Source of the DNA: Diphasiastrum complanatum
Lineage: Eukaryota > Streptophyta > Lycopodiopsida > Lycopodiales > Lycopodiaceae
Length of the DNA stretch: 64,000 bases
Direction of reading: 5' to 3'
NCBI GenBank assembly: GCA_029204225.1
Contig: CM055114.1
Coordinates: 16,699,502-16,763,501, forward strand
Positions 1-11,172 of the stretch are shown here, piece by piece (the stretch's first letter is position 1; each line of letters opens with the position of its first letter). The notes under the pieces were generated by a model. The model was not told the origin of the DNA. It saw only the letters and a list, made by a program, of their open reading frames with translations, and did not search any database. A program made the position numbers and the translations under genes.

Positions 1-99
1 GTTGAGATTGGTGAATCATAACTCAGATTCTAGGATATACTTAGTCCCTAGGAGAGGATTAAAATCATGGTAGATTATCCCCAATGAATAAACAAGATA

Positions 100-1170
100 G
101 TGGAATATTGGTAATGACTGGCCATCTTACCAAATCAACTATGTTTATTTGGGTAAATACCAATTAGTAATAAAGTGTTTTGACTTTACGGATTATCAAA
201 GTGACATTATGAACATTCATGATTCGAAGTTCACTAATCGCTGTTGGTCGGCCATATTTGCTAAACAAGAGATGACACTGAGCTTAAAAGTTCTTTAGAT
301 CATTGGTAGTTGCCTATGTAAGGTTATCAAATTATTTTATTGAGTATAGGACAAGAATCCAATGAATTATGATTGACGAATCATAGTTCAGATTCTAGTT
401 ATACTTGATCATTTAAAAGAAGGATTACCCGCATGATCAGAAGATCAGATAAGATATGAATTTATATTTTGATAGCAATTTCCTCGGAGAGGAAGTTATC
501 CTTGATGGAGATTGAATTATAGTAAGCATTTGGCTATATCCCGTTTATGTTTATGTACAGTTTTGAGCCTAGGTCACACATTCTGGTAAAGACTCGGACG
601 ATCAAGTTTCAAAAAGTAGTGGATTTCCTACATCATATGTAGGAAATGCTACAGATTGCATGTGAAAATGTCTAGAGTGCCTAGGATAGTAACCGACATT
701 ATGCAAATCTCAAAAGATCACCGACAGACTTCCAAGTGGGATATTGGATATATTTGAGAATCCCAGGATTCAAGTGTAATGTATATCGACAAGCATTATA
801 AGTTGTGTCCTAGATATAGAGGACCATATAAGATCTTGTAAAAGATCGGATCCTTAGCTTACCAATTGGAACTCCCGGAAGGATCTCAAGTGCATCCCGT
901 ATTTCACGTAAGCCATCTCAAAAAGAGTCTACGTGAAGGAGAGCATCTTGGATCTGGAGATCAATTGGACCTATTGGTTAAATCATCGGGTGTGTCTAGA
1001 CTTGAACCCAAAAAGATCTTGGATACAAGAACTAAATGATTGAGAAATTGTATAGCTACCGAGCATCTGGTTTGGTAGAAGGGATGTACGGACGATGATG
1101 ATTCATGGGAACAAGAAGTAAATTTAAGGAAAAACTTTTTCAGTTTTAAGTTTTGAGGACAGAACTTGAA
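100..1170 (+). pseudogene. Ty3/gypsy chromovirus-like integrase tail and chromodomain remnant
   Basis: A heavily decayed 3' end of a gypsy polyprotein, readable only by moving between frames. Near 110-165 the text HLTKSTMFIWVN resembles the integrase core block around DRLTKSAHF, and near 220-290 HDSKFTNRCW resembles the second-Asp block. From about 800 to 960 the integrase C-terminal block is clear: YRGPYKIL, then LAYQLELPEGSQVHPVFHVS. Around 1060-1115 LVW-KGCTDDDDSWE resembles the chromodomain core (VKWKG...ATWE). A purine run (AAGGGGGAAGAA) near 1172 could be the polypurine tract. In the family this enzyme inserts element cDNA into the chromosome and the chromodomain guides target choice. 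Stops and frameshifts make it non-functional. The superfamily is well supported; the chromovirus lineage rests mainly on the chromodomain-like text. Confidence 0.7.
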
Positions 1171-1188
1171 TAAGGGGGAAGAATTTCA

Positions 1189-1735
1189 TGCCCATGACTG
1201 GTCTCGGGTAGCATGTCCACGCTAGGGACTGGCAGACCAACAACTCGTAAGTTAATTGTGACTATAAGGGAATTGGGGCCCTTATTTATACATGGTCATA
1301 AGTAATGGTTGTAGACCTAAACACTTGATGGTGGATTTGTATGTGTCTATCAGTGAGTCATTGGAAAACTGGATGACATGGCCCATATAGGCTACAGAGG
1401 TGTCTAGTGAGGTGTCATAGTGCACTACTAGTGGTGCATGGGCCTTGGAGGGTATAAATATACATGTTGGGCTCTCACTAGTGTATGCTTGATTGCATGA
1501 CTAGTAGTTGTATGCTACTAGTGTGATGCCTCATTTCTCTCTGTGTGATTGATCCATAGCTTGGGGGCTAGATCTATTCGATCTAGGTTTGGTTGGGTTG
1601 GTTTGTTCACTATCCATTTTCCTTGTGTTGCTTAAGATTGGAGTGCTTAGAATGGGATCCTTGGAATAGGATTTTATATGAAGGGTATACTACCGGCCGT
1701 AAGGACCAAGAAAATCAATTATACAAGAAGCTTTT
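1189..1735 (+). repeat. Probable 3' LTR of the preceding gypsy remnant
   Basis: This segment follows directly after the integrase tail and the purine-rich tract. It starts with TG, contains no coding sequence and carries a promoter-like TATAAATA near 1453. These are the expected features of a 3' LTR. The right boundary is uncertain because no partner LTR lies in the window; the next gypsy reading frame starts soon after 1735. Confidence 0.45.
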
Positions 1736-1753
1736 TTTTAAAAACAAAATTAT

Positions 1754-4470
1754 ATGCTAGAAAACAACCTGAAGGATCACTTAATAAAGCTCTATCCTGT
1801 CTTTCTATCTCCTAGCAAGGTTCTAGGTGTCATGACTAGGCTAGGTGTCCTTTCATGGCCTACAGCTATCCGGCCTAAGGACCAAGAAAAGCTCTACGTT
1901 TTCATCCGGCCAAAATCTCTCCACCCATACCCTTGCTTGATGGAGTAGTCCCCAAGGTAAGCAGGTACTACCGCTGCAATCCTAACTACACAAATCTGAT
2001 CAAACAGAAGTTGCAGAAGCTGCTAAATGCCGATTTCATTTGTGAGATCGAGCACACAAAATGGATATCACCTATAGTTATAGTACCCAGGAAAAATGGC
2101 AAAATGCCAATTTGTGTGAATTTGAAAGCACTAAATGCGGTTACGAAGAAAGATCATTTTTCCTTACCTTTCACGAAAACTATTCTGGATAGAGTAGCAA
2201 GAGCGGAAGCCTACAATTTTCTAGCCAGTTTCAGCAGATACAACCAATTCAAAATAGCGCAGGATCAGCACAAAATAGCATTAACCACCGAATGGGGAAC
2301 CTATGCCTATAAAGCGATGTCGTTTGGACTTTGCAATACCCCAAGCACTTTTCAAAGAGTTATGCAAATGACATTCAAAGAGCACCTACAGAAATTTCTG
2401 AGATCTTCTTGGACAATCTATGCGTGCATGGGCCGAACTCCAAACACCTATCAACTTGGAAAAAGTGTTGAAGCAATGCCACGAATATCAGATCTCCTTG
2501 AATCTGAAAAAGTGTCAATTTTGGGTGACACTTGGCCTGATATTGGGCCACATAGTATCGAGACACGGAATTGCCATTGGTCTATCAAAGATCAAGATCA
2601 TTGATGATCTACCACCACCAGAGACAATTCACGGGGTCTATGTCTTCATGGGTCATGCTAACTACTATCGAATTTTCATTGGAGTTAGCAAGACCAATCT
2701 ACAAGCTGACAACGGAAATGCATTGGACGGAGAAAGCCCTACAGGCTTTCCAAAAACTTAAAATGCATTGGTCTCAGCACAAATATTAAGACCGCCCAAT
2801 TGGTCCATAGAATTTTATGTGCATACTGATGCATCAAAGTATGTGATTGGAGTTGTCTTAACCTAGATAGGAGAGTGCAAAAAGGATTTCCCAATCCGAT
2901 TTGCTAGTCGACAACTCAGTGACTCAGAGATAAAGTATTCTACCACAGAGCGGGAGGCATTGGCTATGATTTATGCGGATAAAAAGTTTAGACATTATTT
3001 GATGGCCACTCATTTTATCAACTCTTGCTTTATCTTGCTAATATAACTTGTAACACAAGACGAATTACTAGATGATTGCTATTGAGTCGGAGTTTGATTT
3101 TCAGATATTGGTTTGCAAGGGAAAACAACATTATATAGCAGATCATGTCACGAATTAAAGAGAAGAAAACTGCAACCCATCCCAATGATGAGCTACCTGA
3201 TGCTATCTTATTTTACATTGATACAGTACTAGAATGGGCTACTAACATAGTTGAGTATCTTATGCGAGGCCAACCAGATGAAACACTACCGAAGGTGGAA
3301 CAACAAAAGTTGATTCTAAAAGTTAGACCATATCAGTTGATTGCTAGTCAACTTTATCAGAGAGGATAGGACAGTATCTTTAGAGGATGTATCCTTCCAC
3401 ATGATGCCACCCAGATTATCTCAATTTTGCATGAAGTCATGGGTGGTGGTCATTGTGGATCAGACATTACAGTTCACAAAGATCTTGCAATCAGGATGCT
3501 GGTGGCCAACGATTCATAAAGACATGAAAGAATACTTGAGAAAGTGAGATTTGTGCCAATGAGCTAGGAGACCAACAAGATTGAACTATGATCTATTGTA
3601 TCCAGTTCTAGCTCAAGCACGATTCTAGAAGTGGGGATTGGACTATATCGGTCCTATCCACCCAGCTGCAAGAAGTTCACAAGCCCGATACATCATCGTG
3701 GCTATGGATTATCTCACCAAATGGGTAGAAGCCAAGTTAGTGCGAACAGCTGATGCTCGAGCTACTACTAAATTCCAATATGAAAATATCATAGTGCACT
3801 TCAAATGCCCGGTGGAGATAGTCAGCAATCACGGAAGCCATTTCGTCAATGAGACCATCAAAGTCCTATTGGAGGCATTCTTCATGATCCATAAATTCAG
3901 CACACCTTACTATCCTCGTGGTAATGGGCAGGCAAAATCATCCAACAAGATCCTGTGTAGCGTTATCACGAAAATGGTTGAAGCTAGCAAATCTGATTGG
4001 GAGCACAAGTTACATGCTACATTGTGGGCATTCAGGACATCATACAAGGGAAGCACTGATCAAATGTCATTTCTGATGTAGTAATGCCAGCAACGGTTTT
4101 GGTGCCTTCCTTAAGAGTTGCAATAACACAGTGCCTTGGTGAATCCAAATCTCTGCAACTACACCATGAAGCCTTACACGAACTTTGTGAGACACGCCTA
4201 TTGGCTATACATGCATTGGCAATTGAGAAAGTGAGACGTAAAGCATGGCACAATCATCGTTTGCAGAAGAAGGATCTTCAGTCTGGAAATTTGGTACTCA
4301 TGTATAAAACCAAGGCAATCAAGAAAAAATTAAATTTCATAGGCGAAGGCCCATATCGTGTCAAGGAGATCCTAAGCCATGGAGTTGTAAACCTTGAGCA
4401 ATTGGATGGGACGCCATTTGATACACCCATCAACGGTAGCCAACTTCACAAGTATTGGCCACCACAATGA
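1754..4470 (+). pseudogene. Ty3/gypsy pol remnant: RT, RNase H, integrase
   Basis: Domains occur in gypsy order. Reverse transcriptase runs about 1933-2420, with WISPIVIVPRKNGK, LNAVTKKDHFSLPF and FGLCNTPSTFQRVM. The catalytic YxDD region near 2400 is displaced by a frameshift and reads FLDN in the alternative frame. RNase H is readable at about 2800-3010 (HTDASKYVIGVVL, STTEREALAMIYA). The integrase zinc-binding region lies about 3320-3560. The integrase core is 3638-4081, with DYIGP retained, but the second Asp is Asn (VSNHGSHF) and the catalytic Glu is Lys (NGQAKSSNK). The C-terminal domain is 4084-4470 (GPYRVKEI). Frameshifts and stops are frequent. The altered catalytic residues, each explained by one G-to-A change, mean the enzyme could not work even if the frame were continuous. 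Confidence 0.85.
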
Positions 4471-4474
4471 CATA

Positions 4475-4630
4475 TGTTAGAAATCAATGATAAACTTCAT
4501 TATTACTATTAATGATGTACATTAATGTTGACAGTTGTTACCAGCTGTAATTAGCCGTAGGCTAGTCTATTAGTCTATTCGTAGGTTTTGTCTCTCTATC
4601 AAGGTTCAGTTGCATTTCTGATTGTTGACA
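4475..4630 (+). repeat. Short putative 5' LTR of copia element 1
   Basis: A 156-bp segment beginning TGTTAG and ending TTGACA lies immediately upstream of an initiator-Met-type primer binding site. The TG...CA ends and position support a 5' LTR. It is unusually short for copia, and no 3' partner is present because the element is truncated near 8585, so the left boundary cannot be verified. Confidence 0.5.
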
Positions 4631-4642
4631 TGGTATCAAAGC
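4631..4642 (+). promoter_or_regulatory. Primer binding site, initiator Met tRNA type
   Basis: TGGTATCAAAGC directly follows the putative LTR end. It differs at one base from the usual plant copia site TGGTATCAGAGC, the complement of the initiator methionine tRNA 3' end, where minus-strand cDNA synthesis starts. Confidence 0.65.
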
Positions 4643-5419
4643 TACGATAGTCATGCGTGTCTGATTAGTGGATACAGCTTGTCACAGGCTCCGCAACGAA
4701 GTGAGAAAGTCCTTCACAGGAGGTGAAAGCTTGGAGAGACAAAAACGGCTGGAAGAAATTCTTCTTGATGTATTTTGCAGGCTTTGGACCTCACAGTTTT
4801 TAGTGGGGAACGAAGACACAGTCCCGAAGGCATCGGAAAGGCCAGGGCACCATCAGACAGATTGAAAATCTGTTGATTGGAAAAAGTTTTACAATGTTTT
4901 TTTTTAGTCTTTGTGAAAAGTATCATTTGTCAGAGAGTCGTGCCAAGAAATCTCTCATTTGTTTGTTTGGGGTACTGCAAATCACACCTGATAGTGTCTA
5001 GTGTTGCCATTTAGAGCTTTGAGGCTTCATACCTTTCACATTACTGATATATGTCTGTTTGAACGATCACTCGTTTCGAAATCTAAGCAACGAGGAATCT
5101 GGAATGTTCCCTCTGAAAGTTCTTATATTCTCTCTTTTTTATTCGTACCAATATCGGATCCAAGTGCTCTAGCTGAAGAGAAACCCGAGCAGCCGTACAT
5201 CTGTGCTCCAGTTCGATATCTCAAGTCCGTACCGATATCGGATCCAAGTGCACGAGCTAAAGAGAATTCTTAGCAGTTGTACATCCACGTTCCAATCCGA
5301 TATCGCATGCTCCAATACCGGATCCACACGCACAAGTTAAAGTGGCGTGATAAAATTTGGAGACTAAGTTGTGTGTTCAGACTGAGCCATTTTTGTGATC
5401 CGGACTTGTCTATCCAATA
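4643..5419 (+). other. Untranslated leader of copia element 1
   Basis: This segment lies between the primer binding site and the gag start at 5420. I see no convincing coding sequence. From about 5147 to 5345 it contains tandem units of about 80-84 bp, each with a TATCGGATCC or close variant (5152, 5236, 5316), followed by an AAGTGC-type and GAGAA-type block. The repeats are diverged. Confidence 0.5.
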
Positions 5420-7540
5420 ATGGCAACTCTAAGCGAGAGTGTCCTCAACGAGTCAAGCAAATTGGAAGGAGCCGGCAACTATGTAGTTTGGAAATTCAAA
5501 CTGAAGAACATTTTGATGGAAAAGGAGCTATGGGAGATTGTGACAGGTGAAGAGACAAGGCCATTAATTGAAAAAGATCAACGGGCATTTGATAGGAGAA
5601 AACAGAAAGCACAGAATGTCATCAACTTATCAGTTACAGATGCAATTATTCCCTACATTTCGGATTTAGAAGGACGAAAAGAAGCATGGGATACGTTGAA
5701 GGCATTGTTTGAGACCACAAACACATCTCGAGTGCTATTCCTGAAGACGAAGCTACACACATTGCAGATGGATGATGGTGCTGAGATGATCACCTACTGA
5801 AGATCAAAGAGATTCGTGACCAATTAGTAGCAGTTGGAGAGCGAGTACAGGATCGTGAGATCGTGCAGTTGACATTGAATAGTTTGAGTGAGTGACATCA
5901 GATGTTTGTGACAAGTATAGCCACATGGGAAAATCTTCCAACCTATGAAGAGTTAGGTGTATTGCTTTTGCAGGAAGAACAACGTCAAGAGAACTTGAGT
6001 CATCGCAATGGGGATTTGATCAAGCTCTTGCAATTAGGGGATGTGGTGGTAGATTTGGTCGTGGAAGACACCAATCAAGAGGTGGAAACTCAAATTGTGG
6101 ATCATTCCAACAATTTCAAGAACAATCCAATGATGGCCCAAATCAAGGCAATTGGAATCAAGGCCAAGGTCAAGGAAGCGGCTATTTCAGACAAAATAAA
6201 CCTAGAAATTGTAGGTATTGTAACAAACCTGGCCACTGGGAGCGTGAATGCTTCAAGAAATAGGAGATGGAACAAAGAAAAGACATAGGGCAAGTGGAAA
6301 ATTATGCTGATCAACATCAATTTTTTTTATTATTATGAAAACAATTATAGTGATCAACATCAATACGATGATGATCAATATGAAGATGATACAGGTGAGA
6401 GCTCAAAATTGTTCATTACAGCATTAATGACAAGTGATGAAACCAAGGATACCTGGTACATTGATAATGGTGCATCCAAGCACATTACTTCCAGGAAAGA
6501 GTGGTTTTCAGAACTCAAGGAAACTCACAATGGTGATGAAGTTGGACAAGCCGATGGCAAATTGCTATCTGCTAAAGGAGTTGGAGTGGTACCAGTGAAG
6601 TTACCCAGCGGGAAGGTAAAGCGGATAAGCAATGTGCAATATGTACCTGGCTTAACTAACAATCTAATATCTGTTGGGACGATGGCTGATTAACAACTCA
6701 AGGTTGAGTTTGACAGCGACAAATGTCTTGTCAAAGACATCAAGAATCATTACAAAGTGATTGCTACAAGAGCTAGAGTCAACGGGAATCGACTCTACAA
6801 ATTGAATGGGAGATCTTTTGATCAAGCTATGGTAAGCACGGTTGATAGTCGAAGTGATCTTTGGCATCAACAGTTCGGTCATATTAGTGCTCAAAGTTTA
6901 CAGATTCTCAAAAGAGGTAATCTAGTTACAGAATTGCATGATATTTCTTTTGAAGGAAAAATTTGTGAAGGTTGCATTTTGGGAAAACAACACAGAGAGA
7001 GGTTTTCCAAAACTGGAGCAAAGAGAGCTAGTGGCATTCTAAATCTTGTCCACAGAGATCTATGTGGACCTATGCAGACTAGATCTCTTAGTGGCTACTA
7101 TTACTTTATCACCTTCATTGATGATTATAGCAGATGCATTTGGATTTATTTCATAAGCAAGAAATCAGATGCTTTTGCTAAGTTCAAGGAATTCAAGGCA
7201 TTAGTTGAAAAGCAAACAGGTCGCATCAAAACTTTGAGATCTGATGGAGGTGGTGAGTATTTTTTGACAGAATTTATTGATTTCTGCAAAGATCAAGGGA
7301 TCAAGAGACAGACTACAACACCTTATTCACCACAGCAAAATGGAGTTACAGAACGAAAGAACAGATCTATTGTTGAGATGGGCAGGGCGATGCTCAAAAG
7401 CAAGGGCCTGCCAAACACCTTTTGGGCAGAAGTTTGTAGCACAGCTACACACATCCTGAATCGGTTTCCTACAAAATCCGTGGAAGGTAAGACACCTCAT
7501 GAAGCTATTACTAGAAAGAAACTTAATATTTCTCATTTGA

Positions 7541-7783
7541 ACACTGTTTTAGTAATTTTGGGACAATCCCAAGTTCCATTCTTTTCTTTTATGAGGTTCT
7601 ATGCTCAAAATTAAGTTCAATCACACAAACTTGACAAAGACCTTTGCTCGAACTTAAGTTCGAGCACATGCTCCTTTGCTCGAACTTAAGTTCGAGCAAA
7701 CAAGCATGCACAAAAGAGGATAGAGAGAAAAATTGATTCGTTCCAAAATCAAGAAATTCTCCCAATATTACTAAAATAGTATT
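7541..7783. mobile_element. MITE inserted in copia integrase
   Basis: A 243-bp non-coding insertion splits the integrase reading frame between ISHL and RVFGC, giving an exact view of the empty site. Its ends are imperfect inverted repeats of about 28 bp: ACACTGTTTTAGTAATTTTG on the left and the reverse complement AATACTATTTTAGTAATATT on the right. It is flanked by TTTGA on both sides (7536-7540 and 7784-7788), consistent with a 4- or 5-bp target duplication. Size, inverted ends and lack of coding fit a MITE. The superfamily is not certain. Confidence 0.82.
7645..7698. repeat. Twin perfect palindromes inside the MITE
   Basis: The perfect palindrome GCTCGAACTTAAGTTCGAGC occurs twice, at 7646-7665 and 7678-7697. 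Each copy extends by one further matching base pair on either side, and their starts are 32 bp apart. Each could form a cruciform or act as a dimeric protein-binding site. They occupy the middle of the MITE. Confidence 0.85.
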
Positions 7784-8584
7784 TTTGAGAGTATTTGGTT
7801 GTGATACTTATGCTCATATTCCTGATGAGAAACGAAGGAAATTGGATGCAAAAGTTATCAAGTGTATTTTCCTTGGATATGATGAGAAGGCCAAGGCATA
7901 CAGGATGTATGACACAAATGCACAGAAGCTTGTAATTTCTAGGGATGCTACGGTTGACGAGGTGGGCCAAGGCGAACAATCTGAAGTAATCACTGAACCT
8001 TTTGATGAGGGAGCAAAAGTACAGGTAAGAAGGAAGTGGATTTTGATATAGAAAATCCATTGGACAAAGGCAAGCTTGATGTTGAGATTCCCAAGAGAGT
8101 ACCTAAATGGTACTTATCAGTCACAAATGGTGCAAAGAAGGGAGATACTCCCGAATCTAGTGAGCAGGGAGAGCTTAGAAGATCAAGTAGAAATCGAAAA
8201 CCTCCTACAAGATTAGAGATGAATCTAGCCCTAATGGGATCCATCTTAACAACTCAAGAACCTAAAACTTTCAATGAAGCAAAGGAACACAAGGAGTGGC
8301 GTGCAGCTATGGAAACAGAAATGGAGGCTATATCGAAGAACAAAACGTGGGACTTGGTTGAGCTACCTGATGGTAAGACGCCCATCACATGTAAGTGGAT
8401 CTACAAGACGAAGTATGGAGCGGAGGGGCCACTCAACAAGTACAAGGCATGATTATTTGCAAGAGGTTTTGAGCAGCAAGAAGGTATAGACTTTGAGAAG
8501 ACCTTCACACCTGTAGCCAAAATGGTAACTATTCATTCTATCATTGCAATTTTTGCTTTCTATGGTTGGAAAATCCAGTAAATG

Positions 8585-9012
8585 GGTGGTTGGAAAGTCA
8601 TAGTACTGTTGTTCTAAGACTTCATAACTGGCAAAATCATCATCAGCCATTGTTTTGGTCTCATCGAACTTGACATCTCTGACTGTCTTTACTTGATTCG
8701 TCTCTGGCATATAGACTCTGTAGTATGACGAATTGTTGTCACACCTGACGAGGTATCTCTGTTTGACTTTCTCATCAAGCTTCTTTTGAAACTTATGAGA
8801 AATATCTACATAAACTGCATTGCCAAAGATCCGATTGTGTGTCAGATTGGTGTGGTGTCATGTGAGGTACACCTGATTTGCCTATCCTATTTTGGATATA
8901 GGCGGTTGTAGCTATTGCTTCAGTCCATAGCACTCTAGGTGCCTTAGAATAGGCAATCATGCACCTTGCAACTTCCATGAGTGTCATGTTCTTTCTTTCG
9001 CTACTGCCCTAA
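8585..9012 (-). pseudogene. Antisense Ty1/copia integrase fragment
   Basis: Read on the minus strand from 9012 the text gives SERKNMTLMEVARCMIAYSK, then LWTEAIATTAYIQNRI, the conserved region after the integrase Glu. Next come the FGNAVYVDISHKF-type and VRDVKFDE-type blocks of the integrase C-terminal tail. It is a fragment of a different copia family from element 1 and abuts it at 8585 and a gypsy fragment at 9012. There are no LTR edges, so it is a truncated scrap. Confidence 0.75.
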
Positions 9013-10549
9013 GGTAGATGTACTAATAGATGGCCTAATCATTTCAGGGGCCATAGTTGATGCAGGGTCACCAGTTAACATCATAAGTCTAGAACTTTCA
9101 AAATGACTCAGATTCACTCTAGAACCTGCTACCTTGGCAGCCCTAAAGCTAGCCAACAACTCTATGATCAAGCCAGAGGGCGAGCTTAAGAATGTGCCCA
9201 TTATTGTGGCTAAAAAGACCATTCGGGTGGACTTTTATGTCATGAGGATGTATGTTGGGAACCGGGGGTACTCTATATTACTAGGCCAACCATGGCTCAG
9301 GCTTAGAAACTGCACAGTAGTCAACATTCCCACAAGAGTATTGATTTCAGAAGGGGTAAAGAATGAACGGTAGTTGAAGGTTATCCCGAGGCGGCTCAGT
9401 CAGAAAGAGCACCCATACCTCCATCTGAATGGGAGGAAGTATCTAGTAGTGAGGATGATTCTGAATCCACTACTAGTGAAGACAAACCAGATTTTAGCTC
9501 AGTACTAGGGGTACAAGAAACGACTCTCTCAGAGGGTAGTACAAGGTCATTTCTCTTGAGATTGATCAGAACCAATAGGGTAGTACTCAGAAAAAAACTT
9601 GTTAAGAGCCGATTGTCTTCTAGGAGACTAAGATTCAGATGCACGACCTTACAAAAGAAGTAGTTGTGGGCGAAAGGCAAGAGGTTACATGGAAAGTCAT
9701 GAACAGAGGGATGGCTTACATCTATGTAGCTATGGGCTAGTCAATCATGAAATTTTGAATAGAAAGACTGAAGATTCATAGATCAAAAAGCTTAAACGAC
9801 TTCCTAAGAATAGATGAGGCAAGACCAATCACAAAAAAACCCCGCTTGACTCAATAGGAACACTCGTCCCTGAGGGAACTAGGGCGAGAGTACAGACGCT
9901 AACCCAGAGTGGGTTACAGATAGACCCACCTAGAAAAGAGTGGATGGAAGAGTGTGATCGGCAGGTGAGTCTTGGAAAGTCTACTAAGTCTGAAGAGTTG
10001 ATGTCGTTCGCATCTATTGTTAATCAACATGACCAAGTTGTACCTTCTAATGAGGACAATGAAGGCAACTTAGACTATGCTGAAGTACATGACATAGTAT
10101 GGAAAGCCTTTGTAGATTGCCCCCCTAAAACTAGATACATAGGCTGTTGTGTAACGAAACAAGAAAACGACAAAAATCATGAACCCCCATCTGATGCATT
10201 TGATCAGGAATCAATTGATATCCAATGCTTATTCGAATATCAAGAAGCAATAATAGATGACAACATGGTGGTAAACTTCGATATCCAAGATTGTACTGAA
10301 ACACCATATGACCCGTTTCTTTGGGACAACGAACTACCCAACTACATCAGTAATGAAGAATCTGAGCATGAAGAAAACGTGGTGCTAGGATATTTCCTTG
10401 AACCAAATGGTGACCTAAATCACTTGGCCACCTATCATCTACACAAACGTCTGAATGTGCCAAAGATAGAAAGGGCAAGGAAAATTGAAGTGCAAGTTAG
10501 GGTTAAAGCGCATGATGAATACCCAGACAACAAGGTGGATGCTGGATAG
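9012..10549 (+). pseudogene. Ty3/gypsy protease fragment and adjoining acidic ORF
   Basis: The first part reads as a retropepsin: GAIVDAGSPVNIISLE near 9045-9095 corresponds to the DSGSSVN active-site block with Ala in place of Ser. YSILLGQPWL near 9270-9300 is the conserved C-terminal block. After a stop near 9371 an acidic serine-rich linker (EWEEVSSSEDDSES) continues in frame for a while. A separate open frame of 201 residues (9944-10549) is acidic and has no domain I recognise; it is probably the element's own pol-region filler. No RT follows. Frameshifts and stops separate the pieces. Confidence 0.65.
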
Positions 10550-10930
10550 ATGCGGTAAGGTGATAACAATACACTCTTATCCCTGATTTCACATGAGGGA
10601 GTCGAGGGGTGGTAAGGTTGACTTTACTTTGTCGATTTATTTATTTTTATTTGTTGGTCAACGTTCTATCTTACTTTAAAATACCCCTAGGAGAAAAAAA
10701 AAATTCATTGTATAAATATGGGAGTTATTGTTACTGCATGTGAGATCCACACACATTGAAAACTGTGCTCCTCAGATATCACAGATGAGTTGACTTGACT
10801 CCATTCACTAGTGCTGCACTGCATCATGTAGGCACAATGTTCTTGGACAAACTAAAAGAAGAGAAAAAACGTGGTGGCGAAGCGGGGGTAGCCTGGCCGG
10901 AGGAAACAAACAAGGACTCTGCAACATCAC
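10550..10930. other. Non-coding spacer between gypsy remnant and VOC gene
   Basis: I see no gene here. It contains a T-rich stretch, an A9 run near 10693 and a TATAAATA at 10711. The last may belong to the decayed retrotransposon rather than to the downstream gene, whose start codon is about 460 bp away. Confidence 0.4.
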
Positions 10931-10936
10931 TTCACG

Positions 10937-11172
10937 ACGTGTTGCAAGAACAATGCAACAATAACCTCTGCCAACATCCACGTGTCTGGTTAAAGCTGTG
11001 CACGTGTCAGCAGCTCTTTGAAAAGAAGAGCTCCACCCTCGGTATTTGAGCATTATCCTCCTCTAAATTCTGGTCTCTCGCTCTAGCTCTCGCTCTCGCT
11101 ATTGCTCTCTCCTCAAAATTTGATTACACTTTGTAGAGAAGAGTGCGTGCTTAAACTAAAAATAGTGGTGGG
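10937..11172 (+). promoter_or_regulatory. VOC gene promoter region with three ACGTGT elements
   Basis: Three ACGTG-core elements lie within 72 bp: ACGTGTT at 10937, CCACGTGTC at 10978 and GCACGTGTC at 11000. The last two contain full CACGTG G-boxes followed by TC, the form typical of ABA-responsive elements bound by bZIP factors. A CT-rich tract (about 11074-11113) follows, as is common in plant 5' untranslated leaders. No clear TATA box lies close to the start. Regulation by ABA or stress is inferred from the motifs only. Confidence 0.55.

Larger units (their letters stand above)
5420..8584 (+). pseudogene. Ty1/copia gag-pol, broken and truncated in RT (element 1)
   Basis: Gag starts at ATG 5420 with a UBN2-type region (NYVVWKFKLKNILMEKELW). 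A zinc knuckle, CRYCNKPGHWERECFKK, is readable near 6205-6262 in a shifted frame. The protease block is near 6450-6690 (DTWYIDNGASKHIT, with N in place of S in the DSG motif). GAG-pre-integrase and integrase follow at 6757-7540 (LWHQQFGH, CEGCILGKQH, HRDLCGPM, LRSDGGGEY, NGVTERKNR). All three acidic integrase residues appear present. A MITE interrupts the frame at 7541, after which coding resumes (RVFGCDTYAHIPDEKRRK). The RT N-terminal region is 8270-8580 (NKTWDLVELPDGKTPITCKW). The frame ends abruptly at about 8585, before the catalytic YVDD, where antisense copia DNA begins. Several frameshifts and stops make this non-functional. Confidence 0.88.
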
